Shown: positions 38,008 through 49,897 of the stretch, piece by piece | Position numbering within the stretch: the stretch's first letter is position 1 | How the letters are laid out: every line of letters starts with the position of its first letter | Source of the DNA: Austropuccinia psidii | Lineage: Eukaryota > Basidiomycota > Pucciniomycetes > Pucciniales > Sphaerophragmiaceae | Assembly (NCBI GenBank): GCA_023105745.1 | Contig: JALGQZ010000003.1 | Span: forward strand, 43,858,185-43,922,184 | DNA: 64,000 nt | Direction: 5' to 3' | Notes under the pieces: generated by a model | What the model was told of the DNA's origin: nothing | What the model saw: only the letters and a program-made list of their open reading frames with translations | The model's database searches: none | Program-made: the position numbers and the translations under genes

Positions 38008-39851
38008 TGTGAGCCTTAGAGGTATTTTCATATACCCAAAAGACCACAAATAAAAAAATAAGATAAAAATATAACTAAAATGAATTTATTTATATTATAT
38101 AAAAATGAAAATATAAATCCAAATTTATATACAAAAATAAAAATTTAATTATAATTTAAAATGAAAATTACATGAAATTTTAAAATTATGAAAATTACAT
38201 GAAATTTTAAAATTATGAAAATTACATGAAATTTTAAAATTATAAAAATACATCTTTACTTGAAAAAAATTAAGTAAAAATGAATTTTTAATAAAATTAA
38301 TGAAATTGAAATATTTTTTGGTAAAAAGTTACATAAAATATGTTATAACTTTTTATCCAATAAATAAACATAAGAAAATTATTTCACCATTTGATTCTTC
38401 ATAAAAAATAAGGTGGGGTCACCTCTGAGTAAAATTCCTGTAACTCAACTCTAGATAAGCTTAAATTAAGATTTTAGTATTTTCTATACAAAATTTGAAA
38501 ATCCTCAAAACCCTAATTTCATTTAACCATCAATTTTTGTGTTAAAATTGAGGTGTTATGTGTAGTTTAGAAGTTATGAGGAATTTAAGTATTTTCAATT
38601 GAAATGTCAAAATGTGTGCATGTATTACATAAGTGAAATGTAATTTACATATGAGTTATCAATTATTACAGTTGTGTACTGTAAACCTCCATTGAATTGA
38701 ATGTGTAGATTCCAAGTGTATTACATGATGAGGAATTAAAGCAAAAATAAATTGGAAAGATTAATTCTGGGGGGGAAAAGGTACTCTAGCTCCAAGGGGG
38801 AGCCAGACCCCCAAAATTCCTTGCTGACAGGCATGGGATGTCAAAATACATGCAAAATTTCATCACTTTTTGGCCTGGAATTGAGTCACAGGGTCTGTGT
38901 CTCAATGGATGATGAGCTTTTGATACCAACCAGGGCAGTTTTAACTGTTTCCAAGAGGGTAAAACTACCCTTAAGCTGAAAGAATCTTGGTAAAAACAGC
39001 CTTAACTGGTTTCTATGTCTCTTACACACATTCTGACGTGTTCTCAAGGCTCTAGACCAGGTATTACTATAGTGATGGCTGATTTAATGGTCTACAATGG
39101 CTAAAACCAGCCCTTTTTTGGTCTAAACCAGGGTTCAATGATGCCATAATTGGCTTATCTGTTGTCAGAGTGTTTTCCACGACTGACAAGAGTAAAATTT
39201 ACTTTTGAAGTAAGAAAATTGATGGCTATAAAGGAATTTCTTTTTTGCCCCACTTTTCTCTTCATGTTAGCATCTTTTCCTTTTATAATTAGTTTAAACA
39301 CTGTTAAAACAATAAATAAAAGGTTCCAAACACCCTTTTTATATCATTTTAAACCTTCTAACCACATGAAAAAATCATTATAATCATTGTTTGTAACTCT
39401 TATAGTAATTTTTACCCCTTGAACCGCCCCATAAGTGAATTAAAGCATCTTTAATCACTGTTAACTTTGTCATTTTGTTTCCAAATTCACTCTGGTCACT
39501 TTTGGGCATGTTTTCTTTTTAAATATCTTTTTGGAGACTTTGTTCTTTAATTAATTGCTTGCAGTTCTTTTCTCAATTAATTCCAATTGAAATTGCTCTT
39601 GAAGAAATTTCTTTTGTAGCCTTAAATATCTCTTGTAGAGCAGTTTGGGATAAATTTCTATTGTTGGTAAAACAATAAATCTTTGAAATATTATTTTTTA
39701 TACTTATGAAGTTAAAAAGAATAAAATTGGCTTGTTTTTCTCTTAAAAATACTAATTCATACAATTTTTAATCTTTTTTTACCTTATACAAATTTTGAGG
39801 ACAGGAAAAGTACTTGATTTTTTAATCAAAGTTTCATATCCACACCTTACA
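38008..39851 (+). repeat. Probable LTR abutting the plus-strand Ty3 relic
   Basis: It begins TGTGAGCCTTAGAGGTATTT, as do the other LTRs read in their sense direction (TGTGAGCCTTGAGGTATATT at 40362). It ends GTTTCATATCCACACCTTACA-like, against GTTTCATAGACACATCTTACA at 42280. Its length, about 1.84 kb, fits. Inner sequence is less similar to the other copies, so it may be another subfamily. The flanking 5-mers differ (GCTCT and AAAAT), so either the left side has been rearranged or it is not a simple insertion. Confidence 0.55.
38164..38250. repeat. 27-bp tandem repeat, three copies
   Basis: About three head-to-tail copies of a 27-base unit that contains AAAATTACATGAAATTTTAA followed by AATTATG. 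They lie near the start of the probable LTR. No other LTR copy in the window shows this array. Confidence 0.8.
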
Positions 39852-42800
39852 AAAATATAGGACTCAAACCAGAATTGGTAGTGCTTGAGGATGCCCACAT
39901 CCAAGGTCTTTTACTTGCAACAGACTACCAAAGGATGTATGACATTGATATTTACAATATCAAAAACAGGAATATTACCATAGGTAAAAACAAGGAAAAG
40001 CAATCTCCACTTGAAATATACCAGTTGTCTAACCAAGACCCCCTAGTAGAGTTACTTAATGAATTCACAGAGGTCAAAGTTAGTGCTAACCACACTACTA
40101 AAGAGAAACTCAGTTTACTAAAAACCTTGAGGAAAGATATACCAGCTTTTGCCATAGGGTAAATCCCTTAGGTAAAATTAGAGGCCATGATATGGAACTA
40201 CACCTAGATGTGGAAAAACCTTATCCACCCATGCTTAGAAGACCTCCATACCCAGCAATTCTGGAAACTTGGAAGGAAATTTAAAAACATGTCCATGAAC
40301 TCCTAGACATGGATGCCATCATAAACATAGGATACAATGAAATAGTGGACGTAACCACACCTGTGAGCCTTGAGGTATATTTTACATACTCAAATAGGCC
40401 ACAATTATCTTCAAAATAAATTCTGAACTATGAATAACCCATAAGTCATGAATATATTCAAAATTCATCATTTTTGTTATCAGAAAAGATGAATACCTTT
40501 TTATTGAGTAAGTAAATCCATGGATTTAAGGCAAGATTTGGATTCTACACAAAAGTTCACCGAGGGTAGCTCCATAGAGTGAATAAGCTCAAATCAACTC
40601 TTTGAGGTAGTAATATGGAAAATACTTCAATACCACATCATCAATACCACATAAAAGATCCGTGAAATTTTTTGTTTTTCTCAATTTCACGCCAAAATAA
40701 TGGGAATGTGAGAAATCCCATGTTACATATGCACTAAGAATAGTGTTATGCATGTTTTGGGCACTTAATATTATGGTATTATTACATGCACTTTTGGTAC
40801 ACCCATAGTGGTTATCTCACTTGAAGATTAAAATTCTATTTTGACATAAAAATAGGCAAGGGGGACAAAAGACATCAAAGAGAGCCAGGGTACCCAACTT
40901 CTGAGGCCTCTGAGGCATGGACAGCTCCAAATCATGGATCCATGGCTGATCTTGGCCCAATTAGTAAACTAGAAACCTTTTGGGAACTTTGTTACCATGT
41001 TACAACTTCAGTAAATCATAAGAAAATAGGAAATAACCTGCTATTCTGACATGCCAAGGAGGTAAAGAACAGCTTAGACTCCTGTAACCATATAAATTAT
41101 TAATGACTTACCATGGATAAACCCCAAAAGAGTGATTAAAACCCTTTTTGGACTAGTATCCATTGATTTACCTCATAGCAACCAGCCATATACTGCTATT
41201 TGCAATTATACATAGAAATGAGGTAAAAACTTCAAAATTTTATTAAAAATACAATTCTTAATGAATCTTTCTGAAATTTTGAGGGCCAATTAGAAACTTT
41301 ATAATTCATATCAAAACCAAAAAGAATCATACTTTTATATGTAAAACTAAAAGTTTTCCTTACAGTCCATTTTTGATGATTCCATGTGAAACACAGAATC
41401 TTTAAAATTTAGAGAAAATATATTCTGTGATGAAATTTCCAATAACATTTATAACTTCCAGAATTCAATTCTTATTTTGGAATAAAAGAAGATTTACAGT
41501 AATTACTCCTTTTATTCTTAGCCCTAAATGGGTTGGTAGTCACGTAAAAACCTCAATTAAGTAGTTATGATAATCTTATGTGACAACAGATGATGAAATC
41601 AATAATCCAAAAAGGTTTATTGTTTTCTCACTCACTGGTTTTTCAGCTTGCTCCATGGCACACCTCTGTGAGTTGTCTTAGACTTAAAAGAGGCCTCCTC
41701 TTGCTGTTTTTTCCAAAATCATCACATTATTCTATTATACCTTTATTACCAACAAGCAAGTATTAATTAAAATTTTTCTTAAGTGTTTTATTCTTTCAGA
41801 AGTCAATCAGAAAGACGTATAATCATAGAAATCAACTATATTCTGTTGAAATACTGTTATAAATCAATTTTGATCCATTAAATCCACAATTCTACGTCAA
41901 ATTTCTCTACTATTATCTTCTAGAAGGTTCATTGGATTAATAGTGAGTGATTTATCTTAATTATTAAAGTTTTTCTCTAGTAATAGTTTTCTTCAAAAAT
42001 TATCTTTATAATTATTCTTGTAAAAGATTATTATATATTAAGATAATTTTATTATTTTAATAAAAGAAATTTTTATCATTAAATTCTTCTTGTAATTGAT
42101 TCTTGTAGACAATTACTGCTTACTGTTATAATCACTAGTAGTGTATATCACATAAAAGAAACAATTCTCTAATTATTTAATTGTGGTTATATTGATTTTT
42201 ATTATTATATTTCAAAAGAACAGTCATAGTACTGTTGATTAATAGTGATATTATCAACAGTTTCATAGACACATCTTACAACACCTGTCCTTATCACTTG
42301 GAATTATGGCAAGTCTAGACTGTGTGGAGACTCCAGATCACTTAGAAACTAAACCAAAGCTGACACGTACCCTATGCCAAGGATACCTCATACTCTAGAT
42401 CAGCTTTCAAAAGGAAAATACATAACAAAGATGGATTGTATGAAAGGCTTCCACAAAAATGGAGTTAAACCAAACTCCATGAAGTTACCCATAATTTTAT
42501 GTGACATGGGTATAAATGAGTACACCAGGATGTCATTTGGAATCAAAAATTCACCATCCCACTTACAAAGGATGATAAACACAATTTCTCAATAAGAGAT
42601 ATTGTAAGGCTGAATGGTAATATATGTTGATGATATCATTATATACTCAGAAACATTGGAAGACCAAGTGCAATACATAGACAGAGTCTTTATTAAATAC
42701 ACACCCATTATACTGAAAGCTTTACTTAAGAAGTGTAACTTTGGCCAACAGAAACTCTTGGGACTGGGAAATAAACTCTCAGGCCTTAGCCTGGCCATAA

Positions 42801-45276
42801 ATAAGAACAAAGTTTCAGAAATATTTAAAAAGCCAGTACCAAAGAACATAAAAGAGACAAAATCTCTCCTTGGGTTTGGTAGCTATTACATAAAACATAT
42901 CAAACCCTTTTCCCACATAGCTAGCAGCTTACAAAAGGTATGTTAAAATTATGTAGTTTTTAAAATTAGCAAGGAGAGGAGGGACAAATATGAGAGGATC
43001 CATCATGGTATCACTAATTCACCTTTCCTCCTGCTAACTGACTTTGAATTAAAATTCAAGCTGTACATAGATCAAGCTTGCAGTTAAGGATAAAGGGCAA
43101 CCCTTCACCAAAGACAAATTCTATATAGTAAACCTAGGGAAGGTGTAATATGTTATATCTCCAGAAAACCAAAAGATTCAAAGGTGAGGTATGGAGCAAC
43201 CCAGACTTGTTTCTTATGTTTTATTTAGGCCCTAGAAATACTCCATCCCTATTTTGAGGGTGCAGTATTTGAATTTTACACAGACTACACATAACTTAAG
43301 TCTTTGCTCAACATGGAGACTACTAATAGACCCATTCTGAGATGGCAAATAGCCATCCAAGAGTATGGAGGAAATATGACCATCATATACAAGGAGGGAA
43401 AAAGCCATACTAATTATGATGGCCTCAGTAGATGGCCAGTAGGGAATATCAAAAGAAACCCAGATCATGACTCAGAAGTAGCTGCATAAATTTCTGACCA
43501 TTTCATAGAAATAGATAGGAGGAAGAAATTCAGATTCTCTGAATGGGCACCAGGAAGTAGTACCTCAGATATTAACCAAAGTGAACCATAAGAGACAGAG
43601 ACTCCCATATTGGGGATAAGCTCCTCTGAACTTCCCAATGAATTTTTTAATTCAGTTGTTAAGACTTATTCCAGCCACAAAAAGTGTAACATATTGTTCC
43701 AACTCATTCAACAAAAAAGAGACCAGAACTGGAATCCCAGTTAGAGGAGCCCTAGTTGAGGGACTATAAGGACAATATATCTTTCCTTATAGATGGACTG
43801 CTTTATGACAGAGAAAAGCACACTAGTTCCCTCACAGAGATAGAAAGGGACAATATCTCCCTGATACTGCAATAATTCCTTGGCTGACCCTACATGGGAC
43901 ACATTAGTGAAGACAGAAACAAAGAGAGGGTAGCAATCACAGCTTTGTGACCTCAATGGGAGCAAGTATTGAATGAATAAATCAACACATGTTAAAGATT
44001 CCAGAAGGCCAACAGGAAACATTGGAGAAACTATGGGCTAGTCCAACACATAGAGGAGCATAAGAACCCATTGTAAACCATTAAAATGGACTGGGTAAAA
44101 TGACTTGTCCCGGGAGGCAGAGAAAACTTTGATGCTTTCCTAGTCATAGTAGACAGCCATGGTAAATCTCAGATGGCTACCATGCCACAAAGAGGACACA
44201 GATATGAAGACAGCATTTTTATTCCATCATAATATCATAGCTACATTTGAAGGCCCTCAAATAATCATTAGTGATAGGTACCAAAGCTCACATCAGAATT
44301 TTGGACTCAACTATATGATATTCTTGGAGCTACGCTTGCATTTTCTACAGCTTACCAGACACAGAGAGATGGCCAAGCTGAAAGGATGATCCAAAAAATG
44401 GAGGTCATCATCAGAAGATGCTGTGTATATGGCATGGAGTTCAAGGATAATGAAGGGTATACCAATGACTGTGTTGCACATCTACCAGCAATCTAACTGG
44501 CTTATAATACAAGTCAGAATTCTACCACAGGTAGAGAAAGGGTGGAATCTCTTAATGCATGTGGATCAATTGAAGAAAACCTTCTTTCTATCCACCCCAC
44601 AGCCAAAGACTTCCATGATATGTGGAGGGGGAAATGTGATACAGATGCAAGATTTATAGCTGAGGAAAAAGGGTAAAATAAGCAGAGGTATGCTAAGACC
44701 CACAAGGAACCAGGCTTCAGAGAAGGGGACCAAGTGTTAGCTTTGACTTTGAATTGAAATAACCTCAATAGCCCCAAGAAAAGATGAGACTCCTTTGTGG
44801 GACAATTCACCATTGATATATTGATAAGGAAGAATGCAGTTGAGGTAAGACTCACAGAGAAATTCTTTAGGAAACACCCAGTGTTCCCAGTGAGCTTAGT
44901 AAAGCCTTACCACCAAACAGGAGAAGATAAGCTCCATTTCAGAAACAAGATCCACACTACACAACACATAGTGGAGGTACAAAACAACCTTGTCCTAGTG
45001 AAAATTATCATGAAGTCCAGGAATATCAGACTCAATGGAAAAGACCATAGACAATATTTGATCATATTTAAGGGCAAAACAGCTGATGAAGATAAATGGT
45101 TGGCAGAAGGTGCCATAACAGATGGTGCCCTTCAGTGGAGAAGATGCATACCCTCTAGGAGGTCTGAACAGTCTCATGAATTATTATCCTATTTCAGACA
45201 GAGGGTAGGTCAGCCTGTGACTCAAACCAGAGCAAGAGCACAACAGCCAAAATACCATAAACTCATGGTAGAATGA
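39852..45276 (+). pseudogene. Ty3 chromovirus polyprotein relic (protease end to chromodomain), split by a solo LTR
   Basis: Plus-strand pieces run in order. The protease-RT spacer is at 39875-40162 (GLLLATDYQRMYDIDIYN), and the N-terminal reverse transcriptase, with HLDVEKPYPPMLRRPPYPAI, follows to 40361. After a solo LTR (40362-42280), reverse transcriptase resumes with VLITWNYGKSRLCGD, then SKGKYITKMDCMKGFHKNG (about 42404) and an intact YVDD box (MVIYVDDIIIYS, about 42614). RNase H is near 43270-43480 (TDYT, then a stop). Integrase is near 44080-44390 (MDWV, IIISDR). The end at 44797-45276 carries FPVSLVKPYHQ and a chromodomain-like RNIRLNGKDHRQYLIIF, then KWLAE. The chromodomain marks a chromovirus, a group that targets chromatin. 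Gag and the true LTRs are missing; stops and shifts are many. Confidence 0.85.
40362..42280 (+). mobile_element. Solo LTR inserted in the reverse transcriptase of the plus-strand Ty3 relic
   Basis: It starts TGTGAGCCTTGAGGTATATT and ends TTTCATAGACACATCTTACA, giving TG...CA ends. ACACC lies on both sides (40357-40361 and 42281-42285), a perfect 5-bp target duplication. Taking out the LTR and one copy of ACACC lets the reverse transcriptase frame run on in register across the junction (DVTTP to VLITW), which confirms the boundaries. At 1919 bases it belongs to the same LTR family, in inverse orientation, as the copies at 14270 and 18352. No internal sequence remains. Confidence 0.93.
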
Positions 45277-45563
45277 AATACTACAAAAACAGCTTAAAAC
45301 ATATCAGAAGATCAAGTAAACTCACCTATTTTCAAATAGAAAATTTCAATAATAATAGGACAAAGAATAGCAAAGCTATACAGTCTCAAATACTTTTCTC
45401 AGAATAAACCTTAATTTTCACCTGTCATCTAAAATACACAAAATTATAAAATAATAAATGAGCTATAAAATTATAAAAATTAATTATAAGATTAATAAAG
45501 TAAGTATAAAATTAAGAAATTAATTATAAGATTAATAAATTAATTATGAAACTAATAAATTAA
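45277..45563. repeat. Junction sequence with diverged minisatellite units
   Basis: After the end of the Ty3 relic there is AT-rich sequence that from about 45430 becomes a diverged array of the 20-base unit found beyond 49898 (ATAAAATTAAGAAATTAATT, ATAAGATTAATAAATTAATT, and similar). MULE copy 2 begins directly after it, so the minisatellite existed here on both sides of the MULE. Confidence 0.75.
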
Positions 45564-45655
45564 GGGTGTTGGTAAAAACACGTAAGAGCTTACATGTTTT
45601 TACTAAAAACTTGGGTGTTTTGGCCATAAATTGGTAAAAATACGTAAGGGGTGCC
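45564..45655 (+). repeat. MULE copy 2, 5' terminal inverted repeat with inner palindrome
   Basis: GGGTGTT is followed by a near-perfect hairpin at 45569-45606: TTGGTAAAAACACGTAAG, a single A, then CTTACATGTTTTTACTAA after one G. A further direct unit, ATAAATTGGTAAAAATACGT, begins near 45626. The inverted counterpart is at the 3' end. Such iterated termini are candidate transposase binding sites. Confidence 0.75.
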
Positions 45656-46152
45656 CTGGGCGCATTTTTAATTAAAAAAGAAACACAATTGGGCCTGTAT
45701 TGGGCCAAAACATGCTCAAAAGAGGTTTTTTCCCCACAAAACCTCTCTAACTCCAAATTGTTTCAGATTTTTTTGCCCAGCCCCCCCAAAAAAACAAGCC
45801 CAAACACCCCAATAATCCACATTATCCCCACCCCAAACCATTGTTTTTTTTTGGAAAAACAGCATTACCAAAGCCATTTTGCAAAGCTTTTCACACTTTT
45901 TTTTCTTTTTTTCCCCCAAAGACTGCATTTTCCACCACAACAACCTGCTTTCAAGCCTCTCAATTTTCTATTTTTTACCTTCCCTCATCTATTAATCCCA
46001 CATTTAAACCACTTTCTTTCACTCTTAACCACTTCTGTTCATTTTTCACACCTTTTTTCACCTCTTTTTCACATTTTGAAAGGTTCTTACCCCATTCCAA
46101 ATCCCCCAAATCCCCCTTTTTTTCACTTTTATACATATTTTTCATTAAAAAA

Positions 46153-49086
46153 ATGCTTCAACCCCCCACTGAAGGTGAATTTCAGACCCTTGAGCTTCTT
46201 TGGAAACATGTGCATATTGTTGTCAGGGCTCAGGGGTATGCTGTGTCCACCTTGAGGTCCAATATGACCCACAACCAAATTGAAATATGTTGTGACAGGT
46301 CTGGCACCCCAAATCCCAACAAAAGCCCCTCCAAAACAGTCACCTCAAGAAAGCTTGACTGTCCTTTTAGCCTTTATGCCAGGAAATATGCCAAGAGTAC
46401 CACTTGGACTCTCAAAGTCCAAAATCCTGAACATAGCCATGATGCAACTGAAAATATCATGGCACATCCTGCTTTCAGGAAGTTCAATGAGCAAGAAACA
46501 TCCCAAATTGCTCAAATGTCTGAATCACTGCTCATGCCAAGGCAAATTCAGGCCCAATTATGCAGCCATAGGGAGTCTGACAGGCCTGTAATCCTTCAAG
46601 ACATTTACAACCAAGTCAAGAAAATCAAGAAAGACAAACTGCAAGGCAGAAGGCCCATTGATGCTCTTATTGACACTCTCAAAGAAGAAAGTTTTGTTTG
46701 GTCCTCAGCGAGGGATTCCGAGGGACACATTACCTCCTTGTTTTTTACTCACCCCTGGCCATAAAACTTCTTCATGGCTTTCCTCATGTCATTATTATGG
46801 ATTGTACTTATAAAACCAATAAGTACAAAATGCCCCTTTTTCATATTGTTGGATTCAGCTCAACCAATAAGACCTTTTCTGGGGCTTTTTGTTTGATGAA
46901 GAATGAAAATGAACCTTCATATACTTGGGTATTAAATCAATACATAGAAAAGGTCCTCAACAACACCAATCTTGTTCCCCCTCCAGTTATTGTTATTGAC
47001 AGGGATCTGGCCTTGAAAAACTCTATTAAGACGCTCTTCCCAGACTCCAAAGTCATGCTATGCATTTGGCACATAAACAAGGATGTATCTGCTCATTGCA
47101 TGAAGAAAATTGGTCATGGAACTGATTTTGAAACTTTTATGGGCTTTTGGAATCAAGTAATATACTTCTTCACTTTTTTTCACTTTTTTTCTTATTATTG
47201 TCTTTATTAATGACTTTGGGATTCATTTCTCAGCTTATGTATTCATCCACTGTGAAGCCTTTCAAAGACAACTGGAAGAAGCTTCAAAAGCAAGTCAAAA
47301 ATCCTGAGGTCTTGCAATATTTGGAAAAGACGTGGATTCCCCTAAAGGAGTATTATGTGCCAGCCTGGACCAACCACCATTGCCACCTGGGTGTGGGCTC
47401 CACCTCCAGAGTTGAAGGTGCCCATGCCATGGTTAAACTTTGGCTCCAAAAGTCCACTGATACTATCCTGGAGGGAGTCAGGGCTCTCCACATGGCAATC
47501 AGAAAACAGTTTATTGAAATAATCAACAGAATCTCCAAAGAAATGATTGTACATGTCAAGAATTTTCCTCCACACATCTGTTCCCTCAATGGCAAGGTGT
47601 CTCATTATGCTCTTCAGATTGCCTTTGAAAATTTCAAAACAAAATTTTCTCCAAATGAAAAATGCACCAACAAATACAACAATTATAAAGGAATTACTTG
47701 CAAGCATAAGACCCAAAAGGCATTTGCCAAGCGCCAAAGGCTTGAATTATCAGACTTCCATCCTCAATGGCATTTGAATTTGCCTGTGAGGGTTGTTTAA
47801 TTTCTTCTTATTATTATTTTTCTTATTAACTGATTTTATTTGTCATATTCTTCTCAGGCTGGTTTTCAAGGTGATGATCAAAGTGTTGAAAAAGAAAGAA
47901 AGAATGAAGCCAAGAAAATATTTGAAGACATTGGGGAAGACCTGTTTCAAAGACCAATGGCAGAAATCACTCCAATACTTCAACATTTTCAAGATGTTTT
48001 TACTGGAAAAGTCCCATTTGATCAAATTCCCAAGAGTCAAGAGGATGATCAATATTATGAAGACCCTCTAGAATGCAAGAAAATCTGTGGAAGACCCCAA
48101 GGAGCCAAGAACAAAAAAAATCAAAACAAAAGAGAACCTTCAAGATTTGAAATTATTGAAAGTCAATCCAAGAGAAGAGGAAGACCCCCCTCAAAAGTGA
48201 CCAGTACAACAATGTCAAGATCCCAGTCAAATGTCCCCTCTCCAATTATGGAAGTGGACTCATCTGAAGATTCTGAAGATTCTGAAGACTCATTATCTAA
48301 ATCCATCAGTTCATCAGATTCACTACCCTCAGCAACTGAATTAAATAAATCAGAAGGAACCCTTAGATGGTCCAGAAGATTGGCAATTGGAAGCAAAACC
48401 TCACAAAGAAAATCAAACAAGCCTGCCACCAGTTTGAATATCTATGATGCAATTGACTTGACCTGTGAGCATTGTCAAAGCAATTATCATACAAGTGATG
48501 AATGCTCCAAGCTTCTGATTCTTTCTAATGTAATTTTCTGTGGTTTATTTTGATATTTATTCATTTTTTGAACTTCTTTTATCAGATAAGTGGCTCAGAG
48601 GACTTGCCCAAGTTTATATTGAAATACACCTTAAAGGCCATCAATGTCCAGGGTGATGGAAACTGTGGCTACAGAACAGTATCCCACTTCATTTAAAAGA
48701 CTCAAGATCAATGGGCTGATGTCAGAGGTGACTTGGATGAAGAAATTAACCAAAATCAAGACCTTTATGAAGCCATGAACACCTTAATTCCCTCAGTATC
48801 CTCTTATTTTGAAAGAATTGAATGGTATGAAGATGTTGGCCAGGCTCCAAAAAGCAAGTGGATGTCCATGCCTGACATGGGGAATCCAATTGCCAATAAG
48901 TATAGAAGACCAGTTTTCTTTTATTCCACAGCCCAATATTTTTCTTTTTTTCCCTTATTTCTGTCCTCCAAATGATAATCCCCCCATTTTCATCTGCTTC
49001 TTGAATAGTTGTGCTCATTTTGTTCCTTTGGAAATCATCATTTATAAAGTCTATCCAGTCCCCCCCCATTACTGTGAGCTGGGAGA
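46153..49086 (+). pseudogene. MULE transposase-OTU gene, copy 2 (nearly complete, broken)
   Basis: The start at 46153 (MLQPPTEGEF) matches the start region of copy 1. The N-terminal part (SNMTHNQIEIC, LDCPFSLYARKY, NPEHSHD) looks like a FAR1-type zinc DNA-binding region. A one-base loss in the C run at 46751-46755 shifts the frame. The DDE transposase follows: Asp in MDCTYKTN (46800-46802), Asp in VIVIDRDLALKNS (46998-47000), the CIWH motif, intron 47157-47233, and Glu in SRVEGAHAMVK (47414-47416). Intron 47786-47857 leads to a basic/acidic linker with AT-hook-like KRRGRPPSK (about 48170) and a CxxC-like CEHCQSNYHTSDEC. A third intron (about 48510-48592) leads to an OTU cysteine-protease-like domain with GDGNCGYRTVS (Asp 48655-48657, Cys 48664-48666). 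A stop lies at 48694-48696 (Tyr in copy 1). A poly-T shift near 48945-48955 precedes the His region CAHFVPLEI. The OTU domain may act on ubiquitin-like tags; that is inferred. Confidence 0.85.
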
Positions 49087-49897
49087 TTAATGCCCAAACA
49101 CAAGCCCTGGGGTGGGCTGATAAATTTAAGAAACACAGAATGTTGTATTTATCCAATCTGCCTCCCCCTCTCAGAAAAAACCCACTATTTTGGAGGTTGA
49201 TTCTGATTGAATGATTTTTGTATATACAATTTATGCCAATTATCCCCCTCCTCAGTCATATTTATTGCTTAAATCCCACCTCAGTCTCCTTTTTTATCAA
49301 ACATGTGGAACTTTTGTACTTGAAAATGGTCATATTACATACAAGAAAAAAAACACTCATTGCGCCTTCACTTGTTGTCCCACCAAAACATTTTTCCCAA
49401 TTCATGAGCTTCTGGCTCTTCATTGTCCAGATTGAACCCTTCAATTTAAAAAAAATGAAGGAAATTCATAAGTGGGAAGTTATTAAACTCACTTTTTAAA
49501 AATAGGCATATTACAATGACGGTAAAAAACATTTGAAAAAAACCCCTTTTCGCGCCTTCACTTGTCCCACCCAAAAAATTCCCAAAATTATGGGATTCTG
49601 GTACTTTATTCTTCACATTGAACCCTTCATTATGAAAAAAAATGAAGGAAATTCATAAGTGGGAAGATTTTAAATCAATTTTTGAAAAAAATATGCCATT
49701 TTGGAATATCGGCCAAATTGGTGAAATTTGGCAAAAAAAAATTTTTTGAAAAAATTTGTGCTTATTGACGTGCCAAGTCAGGAAAAATATGGCAAAAAAA
49801 ATGAAAAAATCCTCAAAAGTGAGCCTGAGGAATTTTCTTGAAATATAAGGTCACTTACGTGTTTTTACTAAAAGCTTATGTGTGTTTATCAACACCC
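49087..49897 (+). other. MULE copy 2, 3' non-coding region with tandem duplication and terminal repeat
   Basis: A segment of about 190 bases occurs twice in tandem (about 49320-49510 and 49511-49700). Each copy holds GCGCCTTCACTTGT, CATTGAACCCTTCA-like text, and ATGAAGGAAATTCATAAGTG. MULE copy 1 has only one (about 16870-17060). Each unit includes a small inverted repeat, CCTTCAT/ATGAAGG. The 3' terminal inverted repeat, CACTTACGTGTTTTTACTAA and then AGCTTATGTGTGTTTATCAA, closes the element. Confidence 0.75.

Larger units (their letters stand above)
45564..49897 (+). mobile_element. Mutator-like element (MULE) copy 2
   Basis: It begins GGGTGTTGGTAAAAACACGT and ends GTGTTTATCAACACCC, an inverted pair of about 50 bases that matches copy 1. 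It is 4334 bases long, with one plus-strand transposase gene of several exons. It sits inside a diverged stretch of the 20-base minisatellite. The flanking 9-mers do not match clearly, and the TTAA seen on both sides is not informative in such sequence. The copy is less decayed than copy 1 and is the better guide to the gene. Confidence 0.88.

Noticed and set aside
45689..46152. N-terminal extension of the MULE copy 2 protein upstream of 46153
   Set aside because: The frame is open, but it is Phe/Pro/His-rich and derives from pyrimidine-rich leader DNA. Copy 1 does not keep it open. The start at 46153 precedes the conserved part.
47342..47737. Minus-strand open frame opposite the transposase
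   Set aside because: It is a shadow of the conserved plus-strand transposase exon and has no independent similarity.
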